Below are positions 62,560-64,000 of a stretch of DNA of 64,000 nucleotides, in pieces. Every line of letters begins with the position of its first letter. The first letter of the stretch is position 1. Under the pieces are notes generated by a model. The model had not been told where the DNA came from and searched no databases. It worked only from the letters and a program-made list of their open reading frames with translations. Both the position numbers and the translations under genes were made by a program. The stretch is from Arachis hypogaea (lineage: Eukaryota; Streptophyta; Magnoliopsida; Fabales; Fabaceae), in assembly GCF_003086295.3 (NCBI RefSeq), contig NC_092050.1:155564699-155628698 (forward strand), given 5' to 3'.

Positions 62560-63068
62560 GCTCAACAATTTTTATAACCTCATACAACTAAGCTCTAGAA
62601 TAAAGAACACCCTTAGAGTCGGCAAGAAGAAGGTGAATGAGTTCCGACGGAAGCCTATTCAAAAGAGAAACGCAGAACTCGAAGAACCTATTTTTGTCAG
62701 AAAATCAACACACTTCTCTCATGACATGGTAGATAGTGACATCCCACTCAAGAGGAATGAATTTATTTCACAATGTCTGCGAATTCCGGAAATCTCCGGC
62801 ATTATCATGAATAATCTAGAGAGCCACCATGTAATTACTTTTACATTCTACCCTTCTGTACCCAAACTGCCACGCCAACCACAAACCATGGCGAATAGCT
62901 ATTAGTTCCGCTGCGAAGTTGCCGGCGAAACCAATATGACTAACGAATCCGGCAATGCAGTTGCCATATTGATCTCTAAGCAAGCCACCACATCCAGCTC
63001 TTCCTGGATTTCCTCTTGAACTTCCATGCACGTTGAGTTTGATAGCCCCTTTCAGACGGTGGAACCTA
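62560..63068 (-). pseudogene. RNase H-like frame, broken copy of that at 49880
   Basis: The minus-strand frame 63031-62816 reads HGSSRGNPGRAGCGGLLRDQ, AAELIAIRHGLWLAWQFGY and VECKSNYMVAL, matching 49880-50392. The first catalytic Asp (NVDGS) is now His (VHGS), the third acidic position (ENDC) reads SNY, and downstream small deletions break the frame. Confidence 0.88.
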
Positions 63069-63078
63069 ACGAACTAAC

Positions 63079-63392
63079 TGTTGGTTTATGGTATAACCAG
63101 AAATATTTAGGACAGAGATATAAGAAAAATACGTAGGTGAAAGGAATGGGAATCACACATTTTTACTTTACTGAAGCAGTACATTTATAGGATTTTAATC
63201 TATGACACTACCACATCACCACTAAACTAGGAAGTGGGATGAACAGAAACTGCCACATACCCACTAGATAAGGAAGTGGAATAACAAAAACTACTTTTCT
63301 CTTAAAGTGCAGGAACCACTAATTGACTAAAACAACAAACTGAAACAATAATAAAAAAAAACTTAATGCAGTCCAAAAGCAAATAATTAACA
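63079..63392 (-). repeat. 3' LTR of a Ty1/copia element
   Basis: 314 bp on the minus strand, starting TGTTAATTATTTGCTTTTGG (63392) and ending TAAACCAACA (63079), with TGTT/AACA ends. It follows a purine-rich AAGCAAGGAGGAG tract (63393-63405). The candidate target duplication is CTAAC (63074-63078). The other end is outside the window. It interrupts copy C. Confidence 0.9.
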
Positions 63393-63404
63393 CTCCTCCT
63401 TGCT

Positions 63405-64000
63405 TTAGGATCTGCAAACTCCAATTTTCTGCCTCAATAGCTCAAACTTGCTGACAGGAAGTGGCTTTGTAAACAAATCTGCCAATTGATCTTTTGACCT
63501 GCAATAAACCAAAGTTATTTCTCCATTTTGCTGCATCTCTCTTAAGAAGTAGAGCTTGATGTTAAAATGTTTAGTCTTGCCATGACACACTGGATCCTTT
63601 GAAATCGCAATTGCTGCCTGGTTGTCGATAAACACTTCTGTCTTGTGATTCTGTTGGAGATGTAAATCACATAAGATCTTTTTCAGCCACAAAACTTGAT
63701 TTACAGCTGCTGTTGCTGCTATGAATTCAGATTCTGCAGTGGATTGTGCTACTGTCTCCTGCTTCTTTGTGCACCATGAAAAAACTCCTGAGCCTAAACT
63801 GAAACAATATCCGGAAGTGCTCTTCATGTCATCAATGGATCCAGCCCAGTCACTATCAGAGAATCCACACAACTTGAAATTTTGACAGCTCTCAAACTTC
63901 ACACCATAATCAACAGTACCTTTAATATATCTCAATACCCTTCTTGCTGCCTTTAAATGCATTTCACTAGCACAATGCATAAATCGAGAGAGAAGACTTA
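63405..64000 (-). CDS. Ty1/copia polyprotein C-terminus (RNase H), partial
   Basis: Open from the window edge (SLLSRFMHCASEMHLKAARR) to a stop at 63405-63407. It shows YIKGTVDYGVKF, GFSDSDWAGSIDDMKSTSGY (first catalytic Asp), AQSTAESEFIA (Glu), VFIDNQAAIAIS (Asp), KTKHFNIKLYFLREM and ADLFTKPLP, the standard order of copia RNase H, which removes the RNA template during reverse transcription. No stop or frameshift is seen in nearly 200 codons, so this element may be fairly young. RT and integrase would lie beyond 64000. Confidence 0.95.
   Translation of the reverse strand, partial: SLLSRFMHCASEMHLKAARRVLRYIKGTVDYGVKFESCQNFKLCGFSDSDWAGSIDDMKSTSGYCFSLGSGVFSWCTKKQETVAQSTAESEFIAATAAVNQVLWLKKILCDLHLQQNHKTEVFIDNQAAIAISKDPVCHGKTKHFNIKLYFLREMQQNGEITLVYCRSKDQLADLFTKPLPVSKFELLRQKIGVCRS

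Overview
The window is AT-rich nuclear DNA of a dicot plant. Legume (Arachis-like) repeat families are my inference from the long-LTR Ty3/gypsy elements, the tRNA-derived SINE and the RNase-H LINEs; I cannot test this without a search. There are no operons or prokaryotic features. Almost everything recognisable is a transposable element, plus one broken host gene family (class III peroxidase).

Layout. The backbone is a host segment present in at least three diverged copies. Copy A is now in three pieces: 1-201, 21705-21758 and 36218-about 37740. Copy B is 39580-40634 plus 46408-51290. Copy C is about 59430-63072. The gaps in A and B are insertions whose edges can be read by comparison with C. 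These are a Helitron-derived block (202-21704), a 14.5-kb Ty3/gypsy element (21759-36217, target duplication CATAG) and a MULE-like element (40635-46407). Copy B carries exons 2-4 of a peroxidase (48416-49490) with exon 1 missing. Copy C keeps only the end of exon 4. Both carry an RNase H reading frame downstream on the opposite strand.

Nested elements. Inside 202-21704 are a decayed 8,055-bp autonomous Helitron on the minus strand (614-8668; HUH Rep plus Pif1-type helicase), replication-protein-A-like remnants, two MITE copies, a 5'-truncated LINE with target duplication (16285-16759) and a solo LTR (17151-20621). The gypsy element has 3.7-kb LTRs, an iMet primer site and a frameshifted gag but no pol. 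Its 3' LTR is broken up by a hAT element (28812-30207), a second, nearly content-free gypsy element (30473-33988) and another DNA-transposon fragment carrying a 341-bp MITE. The MULE-like element contains plastid-derived pieces (ycf2; clpP exon 1 with its group II intron start), a 99-bp tandem repeat and a solo LTR (42156-45609). Between B and C lies a complete but inactivated L1-type LINE (53013-58583, minus) inserted with a 15-bp target duplication into a fragment of another LINE of opposite orientation. The right edge holds the 3' end of a Ty1/copia element (63079 to the window end, minus).

Most unusual signal. The long LTRs of four related gypsy elements carry local arrays of hairpins whose loops or cores are conserved while the stem sequences change in a compensating way. 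The clearest is seven 30-32-nt hairpins at 24112-24412. In all four LTRs the array lies directly 5' of a conserved block related to CCGAC...GGCATGCATCATATGCATTT. I know of no described function for it. No intact host gene is visible in the window.
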